From Stenotrophomonas sp. VV52 (lineage in GTDB: Bacteria > Pseudomonadota > Gammaproteobacteria > Xanthomonadales > Xanthomonadaceae): a stretch of DNA of 54,752 nt. The notes under the pieces were generated by a model, which saw only the letters and a program-made list of their open reading frames with translations, did no database searches and was not told the origin of the DNA. The stretch is from assembly GCF_002893095.1 (NCBI RefSeq), contig NZ_PKQQ01000017.1:1-54752 (forward strand), given 5' to 3'. This document shows, in pieces, positions 41,480 through 49,938 of the stretch. The translations under genes and the position numbers were made by a program. The stretch's first letter is position 1, and every line of letters begins with the position of its first letter.

Positions 41480-42181
41480 ATGAACCGCGCGCAGTTCCTG
41501 CGGTTGATGTTGGGCGGGGCCGCCCTGGCGGCCCTGCCCTCGTTCGCCCGCGCGCAGGCGGGGCGCTACGACTTCTGGTTCACCCGGCTCAAGTACGACT
41601 CCGGCGACTGGGACGTGGACGCGCGCATGCCGTCCAACCTGATCACCTCGCTGATCGACTACACCACGTTGCGGGTGGATCCCACCGAGCGGGTGATCGC
41701 GCTGTCGGATCCGCGCATGCTGGACGCGCCGTTCTGCTACCTGGCCGGGCACAAGCTGGTGGAGTTCAACGCGGCCGAGCGGCAGAATTTCGTGCGCTAC
41801 GTGCGCAATGGCGGGTTCGTGTTCGTGGACGACTGCAACCACGACATCGACGGACTGTTCGCCAAGTCGTTCGAAGCGCAGATGGCCAAGCTGTTCGGGC
41901 CGGCCGCGTTGAAGAAGCTGCCCAACACGCATGCGTTGTACCGCAGCTTCTTCAAGTTTCCGGATGGTCCGCCAGCCACCGGCTTCGAGCTCAATGGCTG
42001 GGGCGATGACCTGGTCCACGATTATCTCAAGGGCATCGAGGTCGATGGTCGGCTGGGCGTGCTCTACAGCAACAAGGATTACGGTTGCGAGTGGGACTAC
42101 GACTGGCGCAACAAGCGTTTCCTTGCGGAAGACAACACGCGATTCGGAGTGAACATCGTGATGTATGCGTTGAACAACTAG
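41480..42181 (+). CDS. DUF4159-family exported protein
   Basis: A 233-residue protein. The N-terminus NRAQFLRLMLGGAALAALPS ends in FARAQA: either a Sec signal or a degenerate Tat signal with one arginine of the pair lost. The mature part has the DUF4159 pattern (YDFWFTRLKYDSGDWDVDAR, VRNGGFVFVDDCNHD, LYSNKDYGCEWDY), a fold related to glutamine-amidotransferase-like domains without an obvious nucleophile triad. DUF4159 proteins commonly sit beside MoxR and DUF58 genes. It lies between the tldD/pmbA genes and moxR, with a REP element just after it. Confidence 0.82.
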   Translation: MNRAQFLRLMLGGAALAALPSFARAQAGRYDFWFTRLKYDSGDWDVDARMPSNLITSLIDYTTLRVDPTERVIALSDPRMLDAPFCYLAGHKLVEFNAAERQNFVRYVRNGGFVFVDDCNHDIDGLFAKSFEAQMAKLFGPAALKKLPNTHALYRSFFKFPDGPPATGFELNGWGDDLVHDYLKGIEVDGRLGVLYSNKDYGCEWDYDWRNKRFLAEDNTRFGVNIVMYALNN

Positions 42182-42198
42182 TTTCGCCCCTTGTTCCA

Positions 42199-42220
42199 GC
42201 CACGCAGGGCGTGGCTCTAC
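42199..42220. repeat. GTAG-type REP element
   Basis: GCCACGCAGGGCGTGGCTCTAC is a hairpin whose reverse complement starts GTAG. It lies in the 61-base gap between the DUF4159 and moxR genes, within the putative operon. Confidence 0.8.
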
Positions 42221-42242
42221 CGTCGATTATTGTGAGTTCGCC

Positions 42243-43229
42243 ATGCAGAGTGACAGTCCTATTGATGCCCTCCTCCAGAAGCTGCAGCCGCTGCGCGATG
42301 CGCTGGGCCAGGCCGTGGTCGGCCAGCACGACGTGGTGGAGCAGCTGCTGATCGGCCTGCTTGCCGGCGGCCATGTGCTGCTGGAAGGCGCGCCGGGGCT
42401 GGGCAAGACCCTGCTGGTGCGCTCGCTCGGGCAGGCGCTGGAACTGCAGTTCCGGCGCGTGCAGTTCACCCCGGACCTGATGCCCAGCGACATCCTGGGC
42501 ACCGAACTGCTGGAGGAAGACCATGGCACCGGCCACCGGCACTTCCGTTTCCAGCAGGGCCCGATCTTCACCCACCTGCTGCTGGCCGACGAGCTCAACC
42601 GCACGCCGCCCAAGACCCAGGCGGCGCTGCTGGAAGCGATGCAGGAGCGTACCGTCAGCTATGCCGGCACCACCTATTCGTTGCCCGCGCCGTTCTTCGT
42701 GCTGGCCACGCAGAACCCGATCGAACAGGCCGGCACCTACCCGCTGCCCGAAGCGCAGCTGGACCGTTTCCTGCTGCACGTGCGGGTGGACTACCCCACC
42801 GAGCAGGAAGAGCGCGACATCCTGGTGCAGACCACCGGCAGTGCCAGTGGTGCGGTGCCCAAGGTGATGCACGCCGAAGACGTGCTGGCCCTGCAGGCTG
42901 CGGTGCGCCAGGTACATGTCAGCGACGACGTGCTGACCTGGATCACCCGCCTGGTCCGCGCCAGTCGCCCGGGCGAAGGTGCGCCCGCAGCGGTGAACCA
43001 CTGGATCAAGTGGGGCGCCGGCCCGCGTGCCGGCCAGTCGCTGGTGCTGGCGGCCAAGGCACGTGCCCTGCTGCAGGGTCGCTTTGCCGCCACCCGCGAC
43101 GACGTGCAGGCGCTGATGGCGCCGGTGATGCGCCACCGCCTGCTGTTGTCGTTCGCCGCTGAAGCCGAGCAGAAGAACGCCGACGACGTGATCGCTGCGC
43201 TGCTGCAGGCCGTGCCGTTCCCCGCCTGA
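42243..43229 (+). CDS. MoxR-family AAA+ ATPase
   Basis: A 328-residue cytoplasmic chaperone-like ATPase. Walker A is EGAPGLGKT (near residues 48-56), Walker B LLLADELNRTPPKTQAALLE, and sensor ATQNPIEQAGTYPLPEAQLD with the MoxR signature. The C-terminal lid includes RASRPGEGAPAAVNHWIKWG. MoxR proteins assist maturation or activation of partner complexes, usually with DUF58 and von Willebrand-type proteins encoded alongside. The next gene (DUF58) starts 13 bases later. The partner substrate here might be the TldD/E proteins upstream, but that is inference. Confidence 0.93.
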   Translation: MQSDSPIDALLQKLQPLRDALGQAVVGQHDVVEQLLIGLLAGGHVLLEGAPGLGKTLLVRSLGQALELQFRRVQFTPDLMPSDILGTELLEEDHGTGHRHFRFQQGPIFTHLLLADELNRTPPKTQAALLEAMQERTVSYAGTTYSLPAPFFVLATQNPIEQAGTYPLPEAQLDRFLLHVRVDYPTEQEERDILVQTTGSASGAVPKVMHAEDVLALQAAVRQVHVSDDVLTWITRLVRASRPGEGAPAAVNHWIKWGAGPRAGQSLVLAAKARALLQGRFAATRDDVQALMAPVMRHRLLLSFAAEAEQKNADDVIAALLQAVPFPA

Positions 43230-43242
43230 TTCCGAACCGCGC

Positions 43243-44127
43243 ATGCACGCCCCGATCGCCATTCCCGCCGATGTGCGCAGCCGCCTGAAGGCACTGCGCC
43301 TGTTGCCCAGGCGTGCCGTAGGCGCGCAGGGCATCGGGCAGCATGCCAGCCGCAGTCGTGGCGCCGGGCTGGAATTCGCCCAGTACCGTGCGTACGAGCC
43401 CGGCGACGAGCTGCGCCAGATCGACTGGAAGCTGTACGCGCGTTCGGACCGCTTCTTCGTGCGCGAATCCGAACGCGAAAGCCCGGTCACGATCTGGATC
43501 CTGCTCGACGCCACTGCCTCGGCCAGCCAGTGCGACCGCGAACGGCCCGGCGTTTCGCGGCTCGACCACGCCAGCGCGGTCGCAGCCTGCATCATCGAAT
43601 TGGCGCTGCAGCAGGGCGACCGCTTCGGGATGATCGCCGTCAGTGGCAAGGGCGTGCAGCTGGTGCCGGCAGGCAGCGGTGCACGCCAACGCGACCGCAT
43701 CCACCTGCTGCTGCATCGACTGCGTGCGCACGGCGCTTGGCCCGCCACGGACGCGTTGCGACCGGTGTGGGAGCGGGTGCAGGCCAACGACATGCTCATC
43801 GCGCTGGGCGATGGCTTCGACGAGGCCGGCACCGTGCTGCTGGAGCGGCTGGCGGCAGCGCGCCGCGATGTGGCGCAACTGCAGATCCTCACCGCCGACG
43901 AACGCGACTTCCCGTTCCAGGACGGCCACCGTTTCCGCGATCCGGAAACCGGCGAGGAGCTGCTCGGCGATGGCCGCGCGATCCGCGACGACTACCTGGC
44001 CCGCTTCGCCGAGGCCCAGCGCCTGCTGCAGTCGCGCTTGCAGCGCGGCGGCATCGCGCATGTGGTGACCCATACCGACAAGCCGCTGGATGCGCCGCTG
44101 CGCGCACTCGCCGGGGTTGGCCGATGA
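43243..44127 (+). CDS. DUF58-family protein (MoxR partner)
   Basis: A 294-residue protein without membrane segments. The DUF58 signature is GLEFAQYRAYEPGDELRQID, followed by WKLYARSDRFFVRE. The remainder looks like a von Willebrand factor A fold: TIWILLDATASAS resembles a metal-ion-dependent adhesion motif but lacks the full DxSxS, having Asp-Ala-Thr-Ala-Ser. DUF58 proteins are regular partners of MoxR ATPases. The stop codon overlaps the start of the next gene (ATGA). Confidence 0.9.
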   Translation: MHAPIAIPADVRSRLKALRLLPRRAVGAQGIGQHASRSRGAGLEFAQYRAYEPGDELRQIDWKLYARSDRFFVRESERESPVTIWILLDATASASQCDRERPGVSRLDHASAVAACIIELALQQGDRFGMIAVSGKGVQLVPAGSGARQRDRIHLLLHRLRAHGAWPATDALRPVWERVQANDMLIALGDGFDEAGTVLLERLAAARRDVAQLQILTADERDFPFQDGHRFRDPETGEELLGDGRAIRDDYLARFAEAQRLLQSRLQRGGIAHVVTHTDKPLDAPLRALAGVGR

Positions 44128-45254
44128 GCCTTTCGCTGCTGTTTCCGATGGGACTGCTGGCGCTGGCGTCGCTGCTGGTGCCGCTGCTGATCCATCTGGC
44201 CCGTCGCCATCACTACGCGCCACTGGAGTTCGCCGCGCTGCGCTGGCTGCGCGCCAAGGCACGCCCGCGCCAGCGGATACGGTTCGACGAATGGCCGCTG
44301 CTGCTGGTGCGCCTGTTGCTGCTGGCGGCGCTGGCGCTGCTGTTGGCACGGCCGCTGCTGCATGGCGCACCGGTACAGGCGCCACCGTGGGTGGTGGTTG
44401 CACCGGGGTTGGCCCCGGTGACGGTGCCGGAAGGCAGCGAAGGCCGTTGGCTGGCGCCCGGGTTCCCGCCGCTGCAGGACACTGCGCCGGGCACCACGCA
44501 GCCGCTGGCCAGCCTGCTGCGTGAGCTGGACCAGCAGTTGCCGCCTGGCATCGCGTTGACCGTGTACGTGCCCGACCCGATGCCCGGCCTGGATGGGGAG
44601 CGGCCCAGGCTGTCGCGCGCGGTCGAATGGCGCCCCGTGGCGGCGCCGATCAATGCAACCACCGGCGACACTGCGCCACGCCTGCGTGTCAGCGGCGCTG
44701 CGCCCGCGACAGACGATGCACAGGCGCTGCGCGTGCTCGACGCCGTGCAGCGCGCGTGGAACGCACAACCACTGTCCGCACCGCTCGAAGGGGATGCGGT
44801 GCCCGCCAATGGCGAAACAGGCGTGTGGCGGTCCGACGCGCCGCTGTCCGACGCATGGCGCACCTGGGTGGAAGCGGGGAACAGTGTGCTCGCGCTGTCC
44901 GCGACCGCCGTAGCCGACAAGGGCACGCCCATCCTGACGGATAGCGAAGGCAAGCCCGCCCTCGCCCGTCACGCACTCGGTCGCGGCCAGGTGCTGCGCT
45001 TCACTGCCGCATTGACCCCCGACGCCCTGCCCATCCTGCGCGACCCTGCGTTCCCGCGCCGTCTGCTGGAAGAGCTGCACCCCGCAGCCGCCCCCCGGAT
45101 CGCGCCCGCCGCCACGCAGCGGCCGTTGACCGGCGCCGCCGCACCCGTCGTGCAACCGCGCGATCTGGGCCCGTGGCTGCTGATCGCCATCCTCTGCCTG
45201 TTCGCGCTGGAGCGCTGGATGGCCACCTCACGACGTCGCGGAGCCGGCGCATGA
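44124..45254 (+). CDS. BatA-like N-terminal-domain membrane protein
   Basis: A 376-residue inner-membrane protein. It begins with the BatA-type N-terminus (LLALASLLVPLLIHLARRHHYAPLEF) and a second helix (WPLLLVRLLLLAALALLLARPLL); a third helix lies at the C-terminus (LLIAILCLFALERWM). The large region between is probably periplasmic and Ala/Pro-rich, without a recognisable VWA metal site. Both ends overlap neighbours by four bases (ATGA), so translation is coupled with DUF58 and the next protein. The function is unknown; related proteins accompany MoxR-DUF58 pairs in many bacteria. Confidence 0.82.
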   Translation: MSLSLLFPMGLLALASLLVPLLIHLARRHHYAPLEFAALRWLRAKARPRQRIRFDEWPLLLVRLLLLAALALLLARPLLHGAPVQAPPWVVVAPGLAPVTVPEGSEGRWLAPGFPPLQDTAPGTTQPLASLLRELDQQLPPGIALTVYVPDPMPGLDGERPRLSRAVEWRPVAAPINATTGDTAPRLRVSGAAPATDDAQALRVLDAVQRAWNAQPLSAPLEGDAVPANGETGVWRSDAPLSDAWRTWVEAGNSVLALSATAVADKGTPILTDSEGKPALARHALGRGQVLRFTAALTPDALPILRDPAFPRRLLEELHPAAAPRIAPAATQRPLTGAAAPVVQPRDLGPWLLIAILCLFALERWMATSRRRGAGA

Positions 45255-47407
45255 GTCCGCTGCAGCAGGCGTGGCAGCGCGCGCGTCGCCGCCAGTGGCT
45301 GGCTGTTGCGGCCGTGCTGCTGCCGCTGGCGCTGGCCGTGACCGCCGCGGCGGTGCGCCTGGTGGGCATCAGCATCGGCTCGGTGGTGCTGCTGGTCACG
45401 CTGTTGCTGGCCGTGGGCACCGCCACCTGGCGCGCGCGTCGGCTCGACCGGCAGTGGCTGGTACGCCGGCTGGACGCGCTTCCGGTAGCGCAGGACAGCG
45501 CCGACCTGCTGTTCGCCGACACCGCCACGCTCAATCCGTTGCAGCAGCTGCAGCGCGACCGCATCAGCCGCACCCTGCTCGCCGCCATGCCCGACCTGCG
45601 CACGCCGTGGCCACGCCGCTGGCTGCTGGCGTCGTGGCTGGGTGGCCTGCTCGTCGCGGTGCTGGCGGTGGGCTGGCCCGCGCCGGGCGCACCGCTGCCG
45701 GTGCTTCCAGGCACCGCCGCTCCGGAGGCCAGCGTCGCGCTGCCGCCGCGCCTGCAATCCGCACGCCTGCAGATCCGTGCCCCGGCGTACACCGGACAGG
45801 CCGCGCGCACGCAGACCGCGCTGGATGCCAAGGTGGTGCAGGGCAGCGCGCTGGACTGGTCGTTGCGCTTCACCGCACAGCCCAGCAAGGCGGCCCTGCA
45901 ACTGCACGACGGCACCCGCATCGCGCTGCGCCGCGACGGCGAAGCGTGGGTGGCGCAGTGGAACGCCAGTCGCCCGACCCTGTACCGCATCGTCACCGAG
46001 CCCGCGTTGAGCGCCCCGCGCCTGTACCGCTTGGACGTGATACCTGACCGGCCGCCGAGCGTGCGCGTCATCGCACCGGACCGGACCCTGGTGCTGGCCA
46101 CGCCCGGCCAGCGCCAGTGGACGCTGCAGTTCGAAGCCAGCGACGACTTCGGCGTGGCCGCTAACGCCGAGCTGGCGCTGACCCTCGCCCAGGGCAGCGG
46201 CGAGAACATCACCTTCCGCGAGCAGCGCATCGCGCTGACCGGCACCGGCCCGGCCACGCAGCGTCGTTTCGCGCGCACGCTGGATCTGGCGGCGCTGGGT
46301 GCAGGCCCGGGCAATGATGTGATCGCGCAGCTGCACGTGCGCGACAACCACACCCCCACACCGCAGACCGCGCAGAGCACCAGCCTGATCCTGCGCCTGC
46401 CCAGCGAGGAACAGGTGCTGGGCGCCGACCTGGAAGGCATGGTCAAGAAGACCCTGCCGGCGTACTTCCGCAGCCAGCGCCAGATCATCATCGACGCCGA
46501 AGCGCTGATCAAACAGCGCGGGACACTGTCGGCGGAAGAGTTCGTGAAGCGCAGCGACGCCATCGGCGTGGACCAGCGCATCCTGCGCCTGCGCTATGGC
46601 CAGTTCCTCGGCGAGGAGAGCGAGGGCGCGCCCAAGGCACCGCCAACCAGCGACAGCCTGCCGACCAGCGATACACCCGCCGCCGACCACGATGACGATC
46701 ACGCGCACGCGCCCACCACCGCGCAGGACAGCCACGACGATCACGACCATGGCGCCGCGAAAGCCGACGCCGCACCCGTGTTCGGCGCGGCCACCGACGT
46801 GCTCTCCGAGTACGGGCACACCCACGATCATGCCGAAGCAGCCACGCTGCTCGACCCGGAAACCCGCGCGATCCTGAAGGCTGCGCTGGACCAGATGTGG
46901 TCGTCGGAAGGCGAGCTGCGCCAGGGACGTCCCGAGCGCGCCCTGCCGTTCGCCAACAAGGCGCTGGAGTTCATCAAGAAGGTGCAGCAGGCCGAGCGTA
47001 TCTACCTGGCGCGGGTCGGGCCCGAGTTGCCGCCGATCGACGAGGGGCGCCGCATGGGCGGTGACCGCGCCGACCTCGGCAGCCGCACCCTGGCGATCAG
47101 CCCGGTCGCCACGCCGGACCCGGCCATCGTCGCGGTCTGGCAGCAGCTGGCCGACACCGGCAACGCACCGGACCTGGACGTGCTCAGCCAGTGGCTGGGC
47201 CGCAACGAACGTCGCTTGTCCGATCCCTTGAGCCTGGCCGCCGCCATCGAAGAACTGCGCCTCCAGCCCGACTGCATCGCCTGCCGCGGCACCCTGCGCG
47301 CGCAGCTGTGGCGCGCCCTGCTGCGGCCGCTGCCCCAGGTAGAACGCAGGACCGCACCGGACCCGATGTCACAGCGTTACCTGGATGCCCTGGAGGCCTC
47401 CCGATGA
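45251..47407 (+). CDS. Membrane protein with histidine-rich loop (DUF4175-like)
   Basis: A 718-residue protein. Two N-terminal helices (about residues 17-50) and another near 118-137 (WLLASWLGGLLVAVLAV) precede a long region with immunoglobulin-like and helical stretches (APAYTGQAARTQTALDAKVV; SVRVIAPDRTLVLATPG). It resembles the DUF4175 group found in MoxR loci. Residues about 478-526 are rich in His and Asp (HDDDHAHA, HDDHDHG, HTHDHAE) and likely bind metal. A CxxC pair occurs near the C-terminus (DCIACRG). Overlaps by ATGA at both ends place it firmly in the operon. Confidence 0.75.
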   Translation: MSPLQQAWQRARRRQWLAVAAVLLPLALAVTAAAVRLVGISIGSVVLLVTLLLAVGTATWRARRLDRQWLVRRLDALPVAQDSADLLFADTATLNPLQQLQRDRISRTLLAAMPDLRTPWPRRWLLASWLGGLLVAVLAVGWPAPGAPLPVLPGTAAPEASVALPPRLQSARLQIRAPAYTGQAARTQTALDAKVVQGSALDWSLRFTAQPSKAALQLHDGTRIALRRDGEAWVAQWNASRPTLYRIVTEPALSAPRLYRLDVIPDRPPSVRVIAPDRTLVLATPGQRQWTLQFEASDDFGVAANAELALTLAQGSGENITFREQRIALTGTGPATQRRFARTLDLAALGAGPGNDVIAQLHVRDNHTPTPQTAQSTSLILRLPSEEQVLGADLEGMVKKTLPAYFRSQRQIIIDAEALIKQRGTLSAEEFVKRSDAIGVDQRILRLRYGQFLGEESEGAPKAPPTSDSLPTSDTPAADHDDDHAHAPTTAQDSHDDHDHGAAKADAAPVFGAATDVLSEYGHTHDHAEAATLLDPETRAILKAALDQMWSSEGELRQGRPERALPFANKALEFIKKVQQAERIYLARVGPELPPIDEGRRMGGDRADLGSRTLAISPVATPDPAIVAVWQQLADTGNAPDLDVLSQWLGRNERRLSDPLSLAAAIEELRLQPDCIACRGTLRAQLWRALLRPLPQVERRTAPDPMSQRYLDALEASR

Positions 47408-49242
47408 GCACCGCACTGTGGGTCGCCATCGCACTGGCCATCATCGTCATCGTGGGCACGCTGCGGCTCCTGACACCGGCTTCATCCCCGCCGCGCCTGC
47501 CTGTAGCGCCGGGCTCTGCCCGGCCGCTCCACCGCACAGCGCTGATGGCGCTGCAGGCACTCGCAGCACTGCTCCTGTACTTCACGCTGCTGCCGCCACA
47601 GCGCAGCGTGGACGCCGGCCAGCTCACCGTGTTGACCGGCAACGCCGCACTCGCTGGAAATACCGCCGCAGGCACCACGCTGATCGCCCTGCCCGAAGCT
47701 TCCGCACCGGCGGGCGCCACCCGCGCCCCGGACCTCGCCACCGTCCTGCGCCAGCACCCCGGCAGCACCGCCCTGATGCTGGTTGGCGACGGCCTGGCCG
47801 CACGCGACCGCGACACCGCCCTGCCCGCGCGCACCACGCTGCAGGCCGCGCCTGCGCCGACCGGCTGGGTGGCGCTGCAGCCACCGGCCACCACCGCACC
47901 GGGCGCCCTGTTTACAGTGAGCGCTCGCGCCAACGGCGTGGCCGACGCACGCGCCGAGCTGCTCGACCCCGCCGGCGTGGTGGTCGACCGCGCCCCGCTC
48001 GATGCGCAGGGACGGGTGCGCCTGCAAGGCACTGCACGCGCCGCCGGCCGCAGCGAGTTCACCCTGCGCCTGCTCGACGCCCAGCAGCACGCCGTGGACA
48101 CCGTTCCGGTCCCGCTGCAGACCCTTGCCGCTCCCGCACCGCGCCTGCTGGTCATCGGCGGCGCACCAGGCCCGGAGCTGAAATACCTGCGTCGCTGGGC
48201 CACCGACACCGGGCTGGAAGTACAGGCGCAGTCAAGCGCCGGGGGTGGCGTCATGCTCGGCGATGCCCCGGTGGCCCTCACCGCCGCACGCCTGGCGGCC
48301 ACCGATGTGCTGGTACTCGACGAACGCAGCCTGGCCGCGCTCGGCGCAGCGCAGCGCAGCGTGGTGGCGCAGGCATTTCGCGCCGGGCTCGGCGTGGTGG
48401 TCCGCACTACCGGCCCGCTCAACGACACCACCCGCCAGGTGCTGCGCAGCTGGGGACTGCCGACAAGCGGCGGCACCCGTGCCGTACCGCTGGTGTTGGC
48501 TGCCGACCCCGAGGCCGCGCTGCTGCAGGCCCGTCGCGGCCCGCAGCGCCCGGCCAGCGAACGCACTGCCTACACCGACGAAGCCGACACCGCTTCGCAC
48601 GGCACGGCACCGCCCGCACTGGAACGATTCGAGGTGGACCTGCCCGGCAGCGACGCCCTGCTGCACGATGCCAAGGGCGCGGCCATCGGCGGCTGGCGCA
48701 GCGTCGGTCGCGGCCGCATCGCCCTGCTGCCGGTGACCGACAGCTACCGGCTGGTGCTGTCAGGCCGCGACGACCGCCACGCCGAACTGTGGTCCGGCGT
48801 GCTCGCCCAGGTGGCCCGCGCGTTGCCCGGCGCACCAGCGGTACGCCTGCCCACCACGCCGTGGTCCGGCCAGCGTGTGACCCTGTGCGACGTGCCCGAT
48901 ACCACCCAGGTCCGCGACCCCGCAGGCCGCACCGTCGCCCTGCAGGTCGACCCCACCACCGGCACCCAGCGTTGCGCCGGCTACTGGCCGCAGCAGCCCG
49001 GCTGGCACCAGCTGCAGCGCGGCGAGAATACGCAGTCCTTCTACGTATTCGATCCCGTCTCGGCCCAGCCACTGCACCGCCAACAGCTGCGCGACGCCAC
49101 GGCACAGCGCCTGACCGAAACCCGCGCCGCCACCGCAACCGCCTCCAACAAGACGCCCGGCCCACGCTGGCCCTGGCTGCTCGCCTTCATCGCAGTCGCC
49201 GGACTGCTGTGGTACCTCGAACGAAAGCGGGCAAACGCGTAG
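47404..49242 (+). CDS. Membrane protein of the MoxR-DUF58 operon, amidotransferase-like fold suspected
   Basis: A 612-residue protein with two N-terminal helices (residues 5-21 and about 44-63) and one at the C-terminus (WLLAFIAVAGLLWYL). The interior includes a segment like a class I glutamine-amidotransferase-type fold (RLLVIGGAPGPELKYLRRWA; ATDVLVLDERSLAALGAAQR), without a visible cysteine nucleophile. This is typical of the last membrane protein in MoxR/BatA-type operons. Codons about 34-41 coincide with a REP palindrome (47503-47524). The TAG stop is formed by the GTAG of another REP. Function unknown. Confidence 0.75.
   Translation: MSTALWVAIALAIIVIVGTLRLLTPASSPPRLPVAPGSARPLHRTALMALQALAALLLYFTLLPPQRSVDAGQLTVLTGNAALAGNTAAGTTLIALPEASAPAGATRAPDLATVLRQHPGSTALMLVGDGLAARDRDTALPARTTLQAAPAPTGWVALQPPATTAPGALFTVSARANGVADARAELLDPAGVVVDRAPLDAQGRVRLQGTARAAGRSEFTLRLLDAQQHAVDTVPVPLQTLAAPAPRLLVIGGAPGPELKYLRRWATDTGLEVQAQSSAGGGVMLGDAPVALTAARLAATDVLVLDERSLAALGAAQRSVVAQAFRAGLGVVVRTTGPLNDTTRQVLRSWGLPTSGGTRAVPLVLAADPEAALLQARRGPQRPASERTAYTDEADTASHGTAPPALERFEVDLPGSDALLHDAKGAAIGGWRSVGRGRIALLPVTDSYRLVLSGRDDRHAELWSGVLAQVARALPGAPAVRLPTTPWSGQRVTLCDVPDTTQVRDPAGRTVALQVDPTTGTQRCAGYWPQQPGWHQLQRGENTQSFYVFDPVSAQPLHRQQLRDATAQRLTETRAATATASNKTPGPRWPWLLAFIAVAGLLWYLERKRANA
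47503..47524. repeat. GTAG-type REP element inside a coding sequence
   Basis: GTAGCGCCGGGCTCTGCCCGGC is a complete REP-like hairpin lying in frame in the 612-residue membrane protein gene. It encodes part of VAPGSARP between the first two membrane helices. The TAG in GTAG is out of frame, so the protein is not interrupted. Confidence 0.8.
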
Positions 49243-49303
49243 CGACACGCCACGCGTGTCCCAGGCTCTGCCTGACACCCCGCAGGACACGCATGGCGAG
49301 TCC
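49239..49303. repeat. GTAG-type REP element with a degenerate inverted mate
   Basis: GTAGCGACACGCCACGCGTGTC at 49239-49260 is a hairpin whose TAG is the stop codon of the preceding gene. A weaker inverted copy (GGACACGCATGGCGAGTCC) follows at 49285-49303. Together they separate two convergent genes. Confidence 0.7.
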
Positions 49304-49321
49304 CCACGCTTTACGCGACGA

Positions 49322-49780
49322 TCAATCCCCCACCGCCGCGTCGCATCCCTGCTCCGCCGCACACACCTGCAACGCCCTTCGCTGCTGGTCCGCATCCAGG
49401 GCCGGCGGCGGGCGCGCAACCGCAGCCTGGATCTGGTCCGGCGCCCGGGTCAGCGTGTGCAGGCCCTTGGCGGTCTGGGCGATGCCGTAGTTGATGCCCA
49501 TCATCAGATAGCCACCGCGCATGCCCACTTCCTGCAGCGACGGCGGCTCACGCCAGGCACGGTTGAACGCATTGGGCGCAGGGTCCACCGGGCTCTTGAA
49601 GCGGTACAGATCCAGCGGCACCTCTTCGTCCGGTTTGAGCGCACGGACCTCGCCGAGCGTGGTGACCTGTTTGCCGGTGCCTTGATCCAGCTCCGCGCCA
49701 CCCTCCTGCCCGTGCGCCGCGCCTGCCAGCAGCGCCCCTGCCAGCAACGTGGTTCCCCGCACTCCCTTGCCTCGCATCAT
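49322..49780 (-). CDS. Small exported protein of unknown function
   Basis: A 152-residue protein with a signal peptide (TTLLAGALLAGAAHGQ) and no recognised domain. The mature part contains LGEVRALKPDEEVPLDLYRF, then APNAFNRAWREPPSLQEVGMRGGYLMMG, and ends with two cysteines (VCAAEQGCDAA) that could form a disulfide. AGGACAGGACGC precedes ATG 49780; ATG 49777 is an equal alternative. It is divergent from the helicase gene and convergent with the MoxR operon. I do not recognise it beyond saying that it should be periplasmic. Confidence 0.7.
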   Translation of the reverse strand: MMRGKGVRGTTLLAGALLAGAAHGQEGGAELDQGTGKQVTTLGEVRALKPDEEVPLDLYRFKSPVDPAPNAFNRAWREPPSLQEVGMRGGYLMMGINYGIAQTAKGLHTLTRAPDQIQAAVARPPPALDADQQRRALQVCAAEQGCDAAVGD

Positions 49781-49938
49781 GCGTCCTGTCCTGTGAGCGG
49801 CATCGTCGGCGGAGCATACGCAGCACGTCCTTCAGATTCCGTTGGGCACTGAACCGTTCACCGATCCGCACCGCCGTGTCTCAGTCATTGAGACCGCTTT
49901 ATGTTTCCATGGCGTCCTTTGCAGACCGTTGTTTCCCC

